NCBI GenBank assembly: GCA_034509925.1
Contig: CM067534.1
Location: 322,501 to 386,500, forward strand
Direction: 5' to 3'
Length of the DNA stretch: 64,000 nt
Source: Hirudinaria manillensis
Lineage: Eukaryota; Annelida; Clitellata; Hirudinida; Hirudinidae
In this document: positions 50,065 to 62,387 of the stretch, one piece after another
Position numbering within the stretch: position 1 is the first letter of the stretch
Layout: each line of letters begins with the position of its first letter
The notes under the pieces: generated by a model
What the model was told of the DNA's origin: nothing
Seen by the model: only the letters and a program-made list of their open reading frames with translations
The model's database searches: none
Position numbers and translations under genes: made by a program

Positions 50065-50924
50065 ATGACTGGAGCTGAGATCAGAGGAATCGTCAGCGTA
50101 TTCCATAGCAAAAAGTAAGTATTTTTAATTGATTCTAAATCTCCATGTGCTTATCTACGTTGAGAATATTCGTCAACGACTTTCCATAACTCCACATTTA
50201 CTGACCTAGTAATGCTTCTACTAATGCGGAATTGCGGACCTCTCCTAATATTCAAAAAAATTTAAAACCACGACACCGCTCCAGCCACATCGTGGGTAAC
50301 ATTATTTGGATTGCTAATCAAAACAATGACCAGGAATGTGCGCCTTGACACTTGTACAGAGCAAATTAAAACTCGATAACATGATATTATTAACGATTTG
50401 TCACAAAAATATTATTTACAAAGAATGAAGTAGATTCGAACTTATCTGTACTAGCCGATAAGCATAAAGTTAAAGATAAATAAAAATAAATAACTCAATT
50501 TTCGCTATTTAGAACGTGTTGTAGTCGAAAGCACTTTAATGATTTAAATTATTAATGAGACCAGAATCACCAAGGCAACAAAACTATGGTCGGATCAACA
50601 AAAACAATAGGCTTTATCGTTTTATTTATATAATGTTACTTCGGTGATAATAATGGTTACTAAAATCCCTCAAGAATGCAAGAAAGATTGCACAGATTCT
50701 TAGTACATTTAGACTTTAGAAATACGTTATGGGAACAAATCATCTTATTTGCACCCTGGGGACCAGAGGCACCTCGAATCGCAATGCTTGCAGAATCGGG
50801 TTCACGCAGTCACGTTAATCGAATTAAAAAGCAGGAATATTACATAGTTAAAACAATAAGGGAAATTACAGCCGAAGCGTCTGACTACAGAGAAGCGCGG
50901 CTAGTGAAACAATTAAATAAATAA
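50065..50924 (+). CDS. Small two-exon gene, 99-aa helical protein of unknown function
   Basis: Exon 50065-50114 ends at a consensus donor (AAAAA|GTAAGTA) and joins in phase to 50675-50924 after acceptor CCCTCAAG, giving a 99-aa charged protein that starts MTGAEIRGIVSVFHS. Seen: a central WEQIILFAPWGPEAPR and a C-terminal basic/acidic helix (VKTIREITAEASDYREARL). No signal peptide or membrane segment. The length and composition recall small ciliary proteins, but I do not recognise the family and do not claim one. The stop codon overlaps an AATAAATAA run. Its last 59 bp are antisense to the coding end of the PGGHG-like gene. Confidence 0.5.
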
Positions 50925-53900
50925 GCGATTCGAGCGCTTTGCAAGCATGAGAAGAATTGGAGCTGTTAACGAGTTCATCAACCCAAGAATTGTATCCATA
51001 AGGCATGTAAATGTAGTCTTTAGGTAATTCACATGTCTCCCTTTTTGTAGTGTAAATGTAAAAACCTTGGTTTGATGGTTCTATCACCACTGGCTTTCCT
51101 GAAAAAATACATAATTTTTAAATCACTCAATGCTGCTTTTATCCACCTTCATTTCATATTAGTTTATAAATATACTTTAGAATTTATAAAAAAAATAGCC
51201 ATGTAAGTAGTGAGTTGTTTAACATCGCAAATATTGCTGTTTGTAAAATTCATTGTAATTTCACTAACTGATTTGATTGAGTGGTATTTCTTCTGTTGCT
51301 GTACTGTTCATCTTCAGTTGGAGTGGGAAGGTCGGGTCAATGCCGAGCATGGTTATCGTGACTTTATTTGCTTCAATGACTATCGTCATGTTGTTATTCA
51401 AATAATGGAAATTGTAGAATGTCATTTTTGCATGTTGAGGAGGTGGCATTGGATTGTAGAATTCTAATTTGTCAGGTTTTATCCGTAAACCTCCGAATCC
51501 GTAAATTAGTGACTGCAAAAAGCCACCCATTCCAGGCAGGAAATTGACGGCTCCTTTTCCTTGATCTGCTTCACTTCTTTCGCTGTATTCTGTCCAAACC
51601 TATTTTGATTAACAAGATTGTCTTTAGCAATTTCCAAAATGTTTATGCTTCAAAAGTAATTTATTCTTTTCAAGTGTTACAATCATGATTATTAATAATA
51701 AATTAATAAAGTTTTGGTTTAACAAATCATTAAATAATAATACCAAAAGATAGTAATTTGTGCATAAATATTATGATAAATATTATGAGGGCAGATAATA
51801 AATATTGGATGGATATTAAAAATTAACCTTAAATGGCTGAATGATGTAGTCTTGGTAACTTTTATGGAATGCTGCTACCATTCTCTGAACCTCATTGGTC
51901 CACTTCCATCCAATAACAGCCCAGCTGAGAGTCATGGCCGGAGTCTTTTGATCGGTGATGAGATCATAGTAGAATAAATCATTTCTTATTATGTCCCAGG
52001 TGTAGTTCCAGCCGAGAGGATGGTTGAGCATTATGGTGTCCGCTTGCATTATTGGCTTGTCCTTCTCTGTAAGGACGTGCATCTATTAAGAATCTATTCA
52101 TATGAATATTAGAATGATAAAATATTAATTAACAACGATTGTTAATCAATTATCTATCAATATCATCGTCGTTGTGAATGTAAGCATTTTGAGAAATCAG
52201 TCTGAATAGAAGTACAAATAAATCATCTAAGGCGAATACCACCACAAGTCTGAGATCTCACCCCCATCAAAACCCTGATATTGATAATGAAGACGTTTTA
52301 ATTTGTCGTAGGGGAGATTCAGGTAAAAGGCTTTCTTCATGATCTCGTCTGGCACTTCTTCCCTCTCGTTTCTTTGGCACATGCACGAAAGGTATCTGCC
52401 AAAGTGAATTGCAAGACTAATGCTGGTCAAGAGGAAGGCATTGTTCTTTACTCTCGGATGGTAGAGGTCTGGACCGGTAGCATCTGCAAAAACGATTTGG
52501 CTCAATTATTAGTTTGAATTACGATTAATTAATTCTAATTATAATTAATTATGAACTCCTGAAAAAATTGTCTCAGATATTTCTGTAACTGGTATAAAGA
52601 TGGTGTTGTTAAATTTAAAAAATGCATATTCTGTTTAACTCATCATGGCTACTACCATCTGAGGTCACTAGCTCTCTGTTATTAGTCAGTTGGAAAATTA
52701 GGAAGTTCTTTGAAGCTTCAATTAAGAAGAATTGAAATGACCTAGCAATTCATAACGTTTCAGTTCCTCATTGAACTCGAGCTGACTGGCCAGGAATCGA
52801 GTGACTTCTCTGGACATGTCACAACCTTGGTAAATGGTGTTGATCATGAAGTCCCTGTCTCTAGTCATCGATATGAAGTATCTGATGGCGAGCGCCACTC
52901 CGGTCGTGGTGAAGAGACGCCTCTTGAGGCAGTCGGTGTCGTTGCTCGGACATTTCTCGGGGCTGACTTCGAATCCGGTGAAGGCGCTTTCCCACGGATA
53001 GTGGTAACCCGGAGCACCCATGGATTTGGCTATTTGGCTGGCTGCTTTGCCCATGGCAGATCTAAAAGAATTGCAGAAATCATATTATGGATGCTGTCCA
53101 TTAAAACATTTTAAGGTGAAATGTGAAGCCTAGCCTGTATCTCAACATTTGTTTGGCCATGAGGGGATGGAAAGGCAAAACGGCAGGCAATATGTACATT
53201 TCATTGTCCCACATCACGTGTCCCTGGTAATCTTTGCCGATTTCTCCCTTGCCGATGGAGCTCCTTCCACAGACGTAATAAATGTCGCTGAAAGGCGGAG
53301 GAAGAGTCGGATTTTCGGCAGGCAGGGAATTGTAGATGTACGACTGGGCGAACCAAGTGGCTTTGATGAGCTGGTTGGTGTTGGAACCTTCCAATTCCAC
53401 TCTTCCCCCTTCCCAGATTTCCTTCCAGGCTTGGACGTGACTCATGAAGAATCTATAATTGGCGTCGTCATCTTCTAGGAGTTCCAGCTGGGCTCGATCG
53501 AACTCTGCTCTGCAACGCGAGCGTTAAAATTGACGTTACCATTCACGAGGCACAATTTTGCTATGAATAGGTTAATTTATATGCAAAATATTTACTCATA
53601 TAAATTAACATTATGACTAAGTTTGAAGCAGCCTAAATTGTACTCTTAGGCTTAACATTACTTAATTGTTCTCCTTGCTTTGGAAGCAAAGACTAGTCAT
53701 ATGAATGCTGATCTCTTTTAAGGACATTTAATAAACACATAATAAATTACAAATTTAATATTTTGTAATTTTTTGATCATTTGAAATCAAATCCGTCAAC
53801 TGCTCCGAAAACAACAATTAAACATGGAATGATGTGATCAAGCATAGACTAATTTAACTAATTTTTAAGAGATTTTAAAATAAAAATAATGATTTAAAAT

Positions 53901-55821
53901 GAAAGCAATGATTTCATGTTTAGATGAAAATATGTGGCCATAATTTTGCAATTCATTACAGTACAAAATTAAAATATAAATTGTTTAAGAAATATTCATT
54001 AGTATGAATACAGCAAAGCTTAGAACCTGGCATTGGCCTCAATGGTATCCATGGCCATAATAAAGGTGTAGTTGGCTCTCTTTTGACTTCCAGATATACT
54101 AATTTCAGTGATGGGTTGCTGGTAATAAATAGAAAGAGTTTTTCCTGGTCCACCGTCCTCGCCTTCCTTGGTTCTACCAGTGAGGACCCTAAGAACAAAA
54201 GAAATTCTAAGGAATTCCCAGACAAATGAAAAACGAAACTGCTTATGCAGCGACATTTACCAATTTCCAATGTAAGGAGTTCTTTGGTTGAATATTATGT
54301 CGTCGCTGGCCTCTTTGGGGTATCTGAGGGATAAATAACCGCCTCCATAGTTGACGGGCTGAATGATGTAGTTGACTTCCATCACGAAGAGGCGGATGTA
54401 TTTCTGATGGAGGTACATCTTTTGCTCGATGTAGGCATATTCGCTCTTTATTGTTTCCATCCAATAACCTTTGAGATGAAGTGAGTAGATTACTTTATGA
54501 TTGTTCATTAAGTTTGGAATTATAAAACATGTTCGTCACCTACCTTCGAGGGCATTGTACACAAATTTCCTGGTGCCTCTCTTTTCTATTTCTGGATTTG
54601 AAAGGTTGATCCTGGACATCAACAAAGCCGGAATGGCCGCTCTATGCGAGTTGGCTGTCGTTGGTGTATAAAACATTCATTGTATCCAGCCGGTTTAAGT
54701 CATATTTCTTGACTTATTATTAGAAACAAGTTAACTGAGTATTGTTAATTGAAAAATATTGACAATTGAAAATTATTAAAAATTTAAAATCAACAGAGCT
54801 TTTTGTATTTCATTACCTCCTTTGCCGTTAAAAAGTCCATTGAGATAAATTTTGTCGCTGTAAACCGTCGTGCCGAGAAAACCATTGCCCAGAGTCGGCA
54901 TGTATCTGAGGTTGATTGATTTGTTTGGCCATGTTGGCAACCTGGCATTGATTGATTGATTGATCACTTGCAATTTATCAGTTTATAACTTTTAAATGCT
55001 GTTAATAACTGATAATAAAAGTTAGCAAGTTCCTGTTCAAATTATTAAATAATATAGTAATGATTATGCTGATTTCCTTACAATTAAAATTTATTTCTTT
55101 ATAATTTATTTATTTATTATACTGGTGGTAATTGCCCAGTACTGCTTCATAAGATTTTTTCAAAAATTGTTATCTGCATTTGCATTACAATTATTTATTT
55201 GATTTTCTACTGAACATTCAAGAGATAATAGCAAATTGAAGGTCAAAAAAGTACTTAGGAGGGCTTATTACTTCCTGTTTTACAAAAATTCTAGGAAAGC
55301 TTTTGTTGTCACCTTACAATGAATGCATAAGTAATTTGGTCCGATGAGTTAAATTGATTAATCTAATTGATCGAAAAATTAATTTATTAATCTGCTGTCA
55401 GGCTTCACAATCATCCATTTGTTCCAATTTTTGATTTAATAAATTATTTCTCAGGAAAAAAAATTGATTTGTTGAATAAATTATGTTAAGTTGTTAACTA
55501 ATTTATGATGATTTGTTAATTGAGTTAAAAGTTATATGTTAATCAAGTCGACTTGATTAATTAAATATTAGTGACTCACGCCGAACTTTTCACTTCGTAG
55601 GGAAGTAAACTCTCGTCCCCAATCTCTGCCGTCTGTCTTTTCTGTCTGTCTGTTCTCTTACTTGATGTTTCTTCGTCTCTTGTCGAGTGCGTTGTTTTAG
55701 TTTTTAGATCGTTGAACATTTCCGAAATGTAATCCGCAGTCGGAAAATCAAAGCATACAACTACAGTCACCGAGCAAAACAAAGCAACAACCAATGGCCA
55801 AATCGATTTCTTGGTTTCCAT
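50866..55821 (-). CDS. Secreted or anchored PGGHG-like GH65 protein (collagen-glycan glucosidase family)
   Basis: Eleven exons on the minus strand: 55821-55580, 54941-54817, 54654-54544, 54468-54261, 54188-54027, 53509-53135, 53061-52742, 52483-52262, 52066-51828, 51599-51305, 51098-50866; in phase, 843 aa (human PGGHG about 737). PGGHG removes glucose from glucosyl-galactosyl-hydroxylysine of collagen. Family marks: MWDNEMY, YPWESAFTGFEV, QADTIMLNHPL and VWTEYSE with GAVNFLPGMGGFLQ. The general-acid motif, PDEYH in active members, reads GPDLYHP here, so the catalytic Glu is Leu; the other two catalytic carboxylates (WDN Asp, WTE Glu) remain. Unlike the vertebrate protein it has an N-terminal hydrophobic segment (residues 7-24), a furin-like RQKR at 59-62, many NxS/T sites and a hydrophobic C terminus after NSSNSS, resembling a GPI-anchor signal. 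Intron after 53135 has a GC donor. Confidence 0.9.
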
Positions 55822-56592
55822 GTTGTGATTTAAGAAAATCTTAGGAAATGTCCTCTCATATAAATAGTAAACTACTTCCTAGCATTCGACGATCAAACAG
55901 AGGTTGCATGTCACAACAAACCCAGGTTTCAAAATTACAGGTGGCGATGTTTATTTCAGGTGGATGGAATCACTAATATTTATATAACGCCGATTTTTAA
56001 AATTTGTCAAATATTTAAATTAGTTGAATAATTTTAAATTGCATGTTAAGCTAAAAATTAAATTACTTGCATCGCATGGTATCATTTGGCAGTGACTATT
56101 TGCATAACAAACACCAGTCGTGACCTTAAGTCATGTCTTTCAAACGCCTTCGTCGCCTCGCTATGCTTGGCTGCGGATGATGGGAGATGACATGAGATTG
56201 TGGATGAGAATATTCCAAAATATTCCAGAGGGTTGTCAAACCAATACTACCATCCTATTCATTTTCGTAATCTTCAATATTTCAAAAGATGTGTAGAAGT
56301 TGCCTTGCTAGATCTTAAAAAATATTTCAAATTTATCCTAGCTCTTCCGTCTTAGAATGTAGGAAAAATGATTGCTTAAAATAAATTTTAAGAATGTGCG
56401 GGTAACATCGAAGTAATACGCACAAAAGGTTATAAATAACCAACTATTACTTAAAGCATTTTAATGTAAATGCTTTTATGTCAGATTTCAATTTAAGTAA
56501 TTAGCTGCTGGCCAATTTATTTTAATTGATTAAATGGTATAGTTTGTTTTATTTAGTAAATTTATATTAATAATGCACTTAAAAAGAAAAGA

Positions 56593-56850
56593 ATGATTTG
56601 CGACAAAAATAATACTACCTACTCCAGACGACTGCTAGAAAATATTGAAGTAGTTTTGGCTTTACTTCGCTTAGAGCGGCAAAATTATGCTCGGTTTGGT
56701 CGTCTCGCACATAGGGAGATGGAAGCTAAGTTGATTGAAATAGTACAATTACATACAGAAATTCTATTGTGTGAGAAAATCTCAATAGGTCATGCTGCTA
56801 TGCCAACAAAAACAGTTTTCTCAACACTGCTATGGATGGACGTCCACTAA
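56593..56850 (+). CDS. Uncertain 85-aa open frame or exon
   Basis: Open from ATG to stop with a coding-like, Leu/Arg/Glu-rich helical stretch (LLENIEVVLALLRLERQNY; LIEIVQLHTEILL). A donor-like TTGT|GTGAGA at about 56772 suggests the first 60 codons could be an exon of a longer gene whose partner I did not find. No family recognised. Confidence 0.3.
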   Translation: MICDKNNTTYSRRLLENIEVVLALLRLERQNYARFGRLAHREMEAKLIEIVQLHTEILLCEKISIGHAAMPTKTVFSTLLWMDVH

Positions 56851-57735
56851 CCATCATGTAAACTTCTCCAAGCTATCTCAATGTAGACGTCGACAATGTA
56901 TGTGAGTTTAAATGTATTTTATTTGTGTAGCATCGGATGTATAGCCACTGTTTCCATGTTTTAAGTGGCACGAGGTGGAATAGTAATTGGGCAGCCACTA
57001 GTGAATTATAATAGACGATAATAGAAATTATTTCATTAAAAAAACATGTACCGATGTACTGATCGTAAGTTGAATCAACTCTTGCCCAATCTGACCAAAG
57101 CTTTTGGAGAGAGGATGAAGAAGTGTGATGTCGTTTATTCTTTTTGAAATTCTAATTTCTATTTAACGACAAATCTATAATATTGAGACAAATATTTAAA
57201 TTATATTAAACTGACATATTGCAGTGCTGCTCCTTATTAACAAAGCAATACCCAACTTTTCAGCAAACCCACAGACCTCCACAAGAAAGAAACCAATACA
57301 TCGTAGCAGTACAATTGTTTATTAATAGCACACCTGGAAAATCCAATCAAATCTGGAAATTAACAAATCGATAACTCATGATTAGAAGGCACTAAGGTGG
57401 CGGAATGACACTTCTTCTATCCTCAAGTGAGCAAAATGATGTGGAATCAATATTAACATAATTTATGTGAATAAATTTACATGTTGACAACGTTCTTGCT
57501 GAACTGGCGAGATAGGAAGGCACTGGATGGAAGACGATGCATATTCATTAAGGCACTCGGCACAAATCAATTGCGATGAATGTACTATTTCTCTCTTCAA
57601 TGATTGGACATTTCGTGTTGTAGTTGGTGAGACGAACACAAGGAATTAGCATAAACATGTGATCAAAAATAGAATGACCTCAATAAAGGCAGCCAATGAA
57701 TGGTGGTCAATGCCAGACTATGTTCAGTAACCTCA

Positions 57736-57757
57736 TGATATCAGATATCTGATATCA
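57736..57757. repeat. Perfect 22-bp palindrome
   Basis: TGATATCAGAT followed by its exact reverse complement, no loop. AT-rich intergenic DNA. Confidence 0.9.
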
Positions 57758-58401
57758 GGTGATATTCTGAACGCTCAATACCTCAAAATGAATACAAATC
57801 ATTACAAATAATCAGAATATATTTATAATAAGAATAATAAGTACAATCAATAATAGATAAGTAATTTTAATTACTAGTACTACATCTGCATTGTTCTGGT
57901 TTGTGACTTACAAAGTCCCCAATCGATATTGGATGAAAATGTCCTTTTAACAGGTCGGCAAATTATTGTGTTGTGATATAATTTGATTTTATAACTTAAT
58001 ACGGAATAACTTAATATAATTTATGATATAATATGCGATGACATAATTTAGGCTTTAATATAATGAGAGATAACATAAACTTAAATATAATTTTAGCAAA
58101 CAGATGAACACAGATTTTAATAATGGATTTACTAAATAATGAATTATCATAATAACAATTATGATGACGGGCATGATAATATTATTGCTGAGGTGATAAC
58201 ATACTGTGTTGAGAGAAGCAGAGGAAAACTGGTGACAACCAAACTAAAGAAGAAAAACAAAGAAATGCTTGGAAAATCGAAATACGAAACTAATTCGAGG
58301 AGGAAACGGTTTTTAAAAAGTTGACTGAAAGTAGAAAATAATTAACAAAGATGCAAAACATTCAGCAGTGATGAAAATGTGTTCTATATGCCATGGGATG
58401 A

Positions 58402-58418
58402 TGATGATGATGATGATG

Positions 58419-58471
<53 letters not shown>

Positions 58472-58488
58472 TAATAATAATAATAATA

Positions 58489-58532
<44 letters not shown>

Positions 58533-58535
58533 TGA
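58402..58535. repeat. (GAT)n then (AAT)n microsatellite
   Basis: About eight GAT units followed by roughly 115 bp of AAT units with a few interruptions. Confidence 0.95.
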
Positions 58536-58918
58536 ATAATAATAATAATACTAACTTGAATTGAGGTGGGAATGGCTTAAAATTAAAAGCAGAGATGAAC
58601 ACCATTGCGATGGCAGTGGAACTAAAACAGGTACCGAGTGTTTTGATATTCATTATCGAGACTCCATAAATTAGAAATATCTTTTAAACTTAAAATCTCT
58701 AAATTAAAACTGAAATCAGCTTAAATAAAAATTAATTAATTTACAAAAATTAAAGCAATTATCAACCAAAATAGAAAAATAATTCCTGTTCTCAACTAAA
58801 TAAGCAATGTTTCCTTCGTCCAATCACATGATCACGATTGGAGCACGTGATTGCCGAGGGGGTACGGCAGTGTTTTTCTAAAATCATCATCATCATCATC
58901 AACAATTCTTCTTTGTCT

Positions 58919-61900
58919 TCAGACGAAGTTCTTGCTCGGGTCTTCCACTATGGACAGCCTGTAGAATGAATAAATCATGCAAATGAGTAAGTAACTATAT
59001 GCATCGTGCTGATTATAATATTTATATTTATAAATATTTATAATATCCCAGCCGTTTGAGCTAACTTTTAAAAGTTAAGTCGATTAAAAGTTATTTTAAC
59101 TGAAACGACATGTTACTACTAATAAGCAATTATTGTGCAGATGATTCGAGGTGACAGTGATGATAACAGTGATGATAACAGTGACGATGCATGTGATGAT
59201 AACGATGGTGATAACGGTGATGAATAATTATTGTAAAAACGTCTTAAACGATAGACAGATAAGATGTCAAGTTGTGTGCACAGATTAACAACAGGAGCCC
59301 ATCTTGGGATTCCATCTCCCAGTAACAACAGTAATTATTAGTAATTGTGCGATATGTTAGGACAAAGGTAAATATTTCAAACTATAAGCACACCAATGCA
59401 AGATATTGTTATTATTATTATTATTGGTATTAGTATCGATGATGATGATGATGATGATGACGACGACAACAACAACAATAATAATAAAAATAGCTGACGA
59501 AAAGTGCAGGTGTTTCAAGCAAAAATTGAGTGACCACTTTAAATGTTGAATTTAAAACGTACCATTTGAAAAACTTTAATTTGTTTCCTCTGCGTTGTCA
59601 TCATCATCATCATCATTTATCAATAATGGCAGTCACAACAAATAATTGGTCGATATGTTTGTTAATAAAATTATTAATAAATTATTATTGGCCATCAAAA
59701 ACTGGACCAAATGAGATGGGAGGATTGTATGCTGGTCGTTGAATTGATTGGTCGACTATTTATAAGTCGATTCAACTAATTAATAATTAATTAGTTAATT
59801 AATTAATTATTCATTTTCGTTTTTGGGTCGAGTGAATCCATTTAACATTTTACTCAGAATGTCGGGATGTCTTTGCAATCCTCATCATCATCAACACCAC
59901 CACCACCGTCATCATCATCATCATCATCACCTTGTCCTGCTTCTCCTTCTGCTTGCATTGGACACATCAATCGTGACAAAGTCTGAACTCTTTGCCTCAC
60001 TCTGAAACCGCAAAAAACCGAACGCCACGGTCAAAAGTAACTCGCATAAATTAAATTCTACCGTCCAATTGGCTGAAAAGAATGGCGACCTTGAACTCAA
60101 TGATGTCCCTGTCCTCTTGTTCTCTCCTAATTTCTTCTGGCAGAAGGTGATCGAGCCAGTAGAGGTCGCTCTGAGTGAAGACGTAGTCCAACAGTTTTCT
60201 CACAGTCATCAAGGCTATCAGCTATGGAGGAGAAGAGGGCCAGTAATTAATATTAACATTAATATTAAAAGTATTATTATTACTAGCAGTAATATTAATA
60301 TTAATGTTAATATTTTAATATTAAAAGTATTATTATTACTAGCAGTAATATTAATATTAATGTTAATTGATATGCAAATAAGATGTCTATTTATTTTCCG
60401 ACGGATAGTTGTTGACGTTGAGGTCATTGCTAGGGTAACGAACCATGAGGGGAAATGCAATGGAAGTGACTTTGATCTGCTTGATGACCCACATGAGCAC
60501 GAAGCAGATCAACTGAATGAGGGTGAAGGCGTGGACCCTGATGGTTCTGACGTGTCTCAGGAAGATGTAGTCGGGTTGGTACTTGACGGGCATGAAGAGA
60601 ATGGTGATCCTTTCGATGAATTGAACTCCGGACAGCGAGGTTATGCCCATGTAGAGGAAGACGCCGTACAAGACTGGCATCGGTATCAGCTGTTCATCGT
60701 TGAATCGATGATGATGATGCGAGGAATTTTAATGAATTAATATTACTTGAAATAAATAATTAAAATAAATTGCTAGTTAATTGTTTAATGTTTTACACTT
60801 TTACTTACCCTCAGCACCACTGTCAGGAGGGTCGAGAGGCCGATCAGGAGATGAATGAAGAATCCTGTCATTCTTTGCTCCCTATTTAATAACATTTATT
60901 CATTTATCCATCCATCCATCCTGTCTATCCATTCCTTTGTCCATCCATCTATCTTACCTCACTCCTATCATCTGAGGTCTCTCTCCTGGAATGGATACTT
61001 CAGATTCCATCATGAGACTCCTGACATGAGTAATGGAACGAACGGTTGCAGCGACAAACCACGGCAGACCGCAGAGCGAGCAGAGCAAAATCAAGAAGGC
61101 CAGCACGAAAAGGTCAAGGTGATATCCGTGACCTTTCTAGAAAGCAAATTAAATTCGAGACTAGGTACAATTTCAGTTCTAGAATTGGGGTCATGGATCC
61201 TGCCAATAACCAACCCTGCATCTGTCAACTTATTTTTTTAGATATTTAAATAATTTCCATTTAAAATAGCAGTATAAACTGTTTTATAAAATTGTGAGAA
61301 CAAATTCGTCAACCTTCAACTTGTGTTCCTTTCTGTTTATAATGACAGCTGTTATTTGTTGATCGAGAAAGATCAAAATGGTAGCCAATATGGCAGGCAC
61401 CAAGGCCAGCAGAATGAGCCACCAATAAGTTACGTTGGCTGGATTGATGATCCAGGATCTGTAATTAATTTTATATCTTTAATTGTAACTGTAAGAAAAT
61501 TATCCAAATATATTCTGCAGTTTTAATTTAATATAATGTTGCTTGGAAATGATTCTAAAAAAGATTTTTCTTTAAGATCAATTTTCAACTAACCTATCAG
61601 GTCTTGTGGTGACAAATTGAGCAGGCACGTATAGCTTTGGAGTGGCCAATCCGAAGAGATAATCTATCCCAGTGAAAGTCACAACAGCCAACAGGACAGC
61701 AAAATCGGAGAATGTTGACCTCACCTTCGATCAAGACCAATTGAGGTTCATTAAATATAAAGCGGCTGATGAATAAATAATTAGGCTATAAACAAGCTAT
61801 AAATAGGCTAGCCAATGAATGGATGGGAAGAAGTTCAAAAGGTCACCTTTGATGGGAACAGCCTGCTGTTTCTCATGGTCTTAAAGAACATGGCCATGGC

Positions 61901-62331
61901 AAACGTCCCGACGAAGAGAATGATGGAGAGAAGGAAAACGTCTGAGACGGAATCGGTCACGGATCTATGGCCGCAAGCAGGGCCCACCAGGGACCAACCC
62001 TCGGCCAGGCACTTGTCCAGCGACAGGCACTGGGTGTCCACTAGTACGCGATTTTGGTGGGTGATGCAGTTCTCGGGGAAGTTCAGGGATCCGTTGATGC
62101 TGTTGTTGTGGATTGTTGATCGTGAAGTGGTTAATTTAAGTGCTGTTTTTATTTAAATATATGATGCTTTGCTGTTATTATTATTATTATTATTATTATT
62201 GTTATTGGACGACACTCACTAGAATGAATCCTTTTCATTTAGAACCGAAGTAGACTCATTAGCAGAGAAATTTCCAGCAGCTGAAATTTAAGATTTATTA
62301 ATATCATAATAATAATATTATTATTAATATC

Positions 62332-62387
<56 letters not shown>

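Larger units (their letters stand above)
55822..58918. other. Intergenic, mostly featureless AT-rich DNA with one small open frame
   Basis: Holds the presumed PGGHG promoter, the open frame at 56593, a 22-bp palindrome at 57736 and a long (AAT)n tract at 58402-58535. No tRNA or other RNA gene was recognised. Confidence 0.5.
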
